This document shows, piece by piece, positions 39,716-41,327 of a stretch of 41,327 nucleotides of DNA; positions within the stretch are counted from its first letter, which is position 1; each line of letters opens with the position of its first letter. Under the pieces are notes generated by a model that was given only the letters and a program-made list of their open reading frames with translations, was not told the DNA's origin and did no database searches. The DNA is taken from assembly GCA_946885605.1 (NCBI GenBank), contig CAMPGR010000018.1, positions 1 through 41,327 of the forward strand, given 5' to 3'. The DNA comes from an uncultured Pseudomonadota bacterium. GTDB taxonomy: Bacteria > Pseudomonadota > Gammaproteobacteria > Burkholderiales > SG8-41. Made by a program: the position numbers and the translations under genes.

Positions 39716-40252
39716 ATGGCAGAACCGGTAACCATCGCGCGTCCTTACGCCGAGGCAGTATTCAAGCTCGCACGCGAGAAGAACGATCTGGAAAGCTGGT
39801 CACGCATGCTGCGGGTGCTGGAGAGCGTGGTGCAGGATCCGCAGATGCAGGCCCTGATCGGCGACCCCAATGTGAGCCCGCAGCAGCTCGAGGCGCTGAT
39901 CCTCGGCATAGCGGGCGACAGTGTGGACGGCACCGGCCGCAATTTTCTGCAGGTCCTTATCGCAAACGACCGGCTCGCGCTGCTGCCCCAAATCCGGGCG
40001 CTCTACGAGGACCTGCGGCGCGAGCACGAGGGTATCCTGGAGGCCAGGATCTTTTCCGCGTTTCCTCTCGACAACTCGCAACTCGAGCACCTGCTGGCGC
40101 GCCTCGAAGCGAAGTATCGCCGCAAGATCAGCGCGGAGGTCGAAGTCGACCCGCAGCTGATCGGCGGGGTGCGAATCATCATCGGCGACAAGGTGATCGA
40201 TGCCACGGTGCGCGGCCAGCTTGATGCGATGGCGGTCGCGCTCACCCATTAG
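39716..40252 (+). CDS. atpH: ATP synthase F1 subunit delta
   Basis: Links the top of F1 to the b-subunit stalk. 178 aa. The N-terminal six-helix domain starts TIARPYAEAVFKLAREKN, and the C-terminal part has the family end GGVRIIIGDKVIDATVRGQLDAM. The ATG at 39716 is chosen over an in-frame upstream start that would overlap atpF and add a non-conserved stretch. Confidence 0.95.
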   Translation: MAEPVTIARPYAEAVFKLAREKNDLESWSRMLRVLESVVQDPQMQALIGDPNVSPQQLEALILGIAGDSVDGTGRNFLQVLIANDRLALLPQIRALYEDLRREHEGILEARIFSAFPLDNSQLEHLLARLEAKYRRKISAEVEVDPQLIGGVRIIIGDKVIDATVRGQLDAMAVALTH

Positions 40253-40261
40253 GAGTCGTAC

Positions 40262-41327
40262 ATGCAGCTCAATCCCTCCGAGATCAGTGAACTCATCAAG
40301 AGCCGGATCCAGAACCTCGCGACGACGGTCGAAGCGCGCACGCAAGGCACCGTCGTGTCCGTGACCGACGGCATCTGCCGCATCCACGGACTGGCGGATG
40401 CGATGCAGGGCGAGATGCTCGAATTCCCGCGCAACACCTTCGGGCTCGCGCTCAACCTCGAGCGCGACTCGGTCGGCGCGGTCGTGCTCGGCGAATACGA
40501 GCACATCACGGAAGGCGATACAGTCAAAACGACCGGGCGCATTCTCGAAGTGCCGGTGGGTCCCGAGCTTATCGGCCGCGTCGTGAACGCGCTCGGCCAG
40601 CCGATCGACGGCAAGGGGCCGATCAGCGCGAAGATGACCGACGTGATCGAAAAGGTGGCGCCGGGCGTGATTGCGCGGCAATCGGTCTCGCAGCCGGTCC
40701 AGACCGGATTGAAGGCGATCGACTCGATGGTGCCGATCGGCCGCGGTCAGCGCGAGCTCATTATCGGCGACCGTCAGACGGGGAAGACGGCTGTGGCAGT
40801 CGATACGATCATCAACCAGAAGGGCAAGGATCTCTTCTGCATATACGTTGCGATCGGCCAGAAGGCCTCGACCATCAAGAACGTGCTGCGGAAGCTCGAA
40901 GAGTATGGCGCGATGGACTACACGATCGTCGTCGCCGCTCCCGCTTCGGAATCTGCGGCGATGCAGTACATCGCCCCCTACTCGGGTTGCACCATGGGCG
41001 AGTATTTCCGCGATCGCGGCCAGGACGCGCTCATCATCTACGACGACTTGACCAAGCAAGCGTGGGCGTATCGTCAGGTGTCGCTGCTCTTGCGCCGCCC
41101 ACCGGGCCGCGAAGCGTATCCGGGCGATATCTTCTATCTGCATTCACGGCTGCTCGAGCGCGGGGCGCGCGTGAACGCCAACTATGTCGAGAAGTTTACC
41201 AAGGGTCACGTCAAAGGCAGGACCGGTTCGCTCACCGCGCTGCCGATCATCGAAACGCAGGCCGGGGACGTGACGGCGTTCGTGCCGACCAACGTCATCT
41301 CGATCACCGACGGTCAGATCTTCCTGG
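40262..41327 (+). CDS. atpA: ATP synthase F1 subunit alpha, 3' end missing
   Basis: The non-catalytic nucleotide-binding subunit of F1. About 355 codons are visible of about 513; the rest lies beyond the window. It starts [15 protein letters not shown], has the beta-barrel domain, the DELSEED-type alpha family region, the Walker [10 protein letters not shown] (about 170) and the Walker B LIIYDD. The ATG at 40262 has AGGAG six nt upstream. It is 9 bp behind atpH. The downstream genes atpG, atpD and atpC are expected outside the window. Confidence 0.96.
   Translation, partial: MQLNPSEISELIKSRIQNLATTVEARTQGTVVSVTDGICRIHGLADAMQGEMLEFPRNTFGLALNLERDSVGAVVLGEYEHITEGDTVKTTGRILEVPVGPELIGRVVNALGQPIDGKGPISAKMTDVIEKVAPGVIARQSVSQPVQTGLKAIDSMVPIGRGQRELIIGDRQTGKTAVAVDTIINQKGKDLFCIYVAIGQKASTIKNVLRKLEEYGAMDYTIVVAAPASESAAMQYIAPYSGCTMGEYFRDRGQDALIIYDDLTKQAWAYRQVSLLLRRPPGREAYPGDIFYLHSRLLERGARVNANYVEKFTKGHVKGRTGSLTALPIIETQAGDVTAFVPTNVISITDGQIFL

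Overview
The window is a piece of a GC-rich betaproteobacterial chromosome, most likely Burkholderiales-like, centred on the replication origin. This assignment rests on gene order (def-fmt-rsmB-DUF4390-ntrY-ntrX; tkt-gap-pgk-pyk-fba; dnaA-dnaN-gyrB; rpmH-rnpA-yidC-mnmE-mnmG-rsmG-parA-parB-atp) and on a Bug-type tripartite tricarboxylate transporter binding protein, a family greatly expanded in Burkholderiales. No tRNA, rRNA, CRISPR array, insertion sequence or prophage gene was recognised. No intergenic gap exceeds about 200 bp. The long ORFs that run antisense to real genes are GC-rich shadows.

Layout. (1) 1-4164, minus: an accessory catabolic-looking cluster of amidohydrolase, cupin, Bug binding protein and acyl-CoA carboxyltransferase (cut by the window edge). 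A recognisable promoter with a LacI/GalR-type operator precedes it. (2) 4276-12488, minus: central carbon genes tkt, gap, pgk, pyk and a class I (Schiff-base) fructose-bisphosphate aldolase, with a COG0523/CobW GTPase 4 nt behind the aldolase. (3) 12558-19341, minus: def-fmt-rsmB-DUF4390-ntrY-ntrX, several genes overlapping or nearly so. (4) 19429-24423, plus: LysM protein, dprA and topB; topB converges on gyrB with overlapping stop codons. (5) 24420-29497, minus: gyrB, dnaN, dnaA. Candidate origin sequence lies between dnaN and dnaA, and a perfect DnaA box lies upstream of dnaA. (6) 29688-41327, plus: rpmH, rnpA, yidC, mnmE, twin parS sites, mnmG, rsmG, parA, parB, then the F-type ATP synthase genes atpI-B-E-F-H-A, with atpA cut by the window edge.

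The origin-proximal genes work as a unit. DnaA, the sliding clamp and gyrase start and sustain replication. ParA and ParB with two parS sites about 5 kb from the origin segregate it. RpmH, RnpA and YidC serve translation, RNA processing and membrane insertion, and YidC is the insertase for the ATP synthase c subunit encoded nearby. Apart from the divergent LysM-dprA-topB block, genes on both sides are transcribed away from the origin.

No clearly new multi-gene system is visible. The most interesting signals are the twin parS sites; the LacI-type operator at the catabolic cluster; duplication of the 3' end of pyk; the class I aldolase/COG0523 pair; an NtrX-like regulator whose AAA+ domain has lost its catalytic and sigma54-contact motifs; the topB/gyrB stop overlap; an rnpA without an ATG start; and the absence of smg and yidD from their usual positions.
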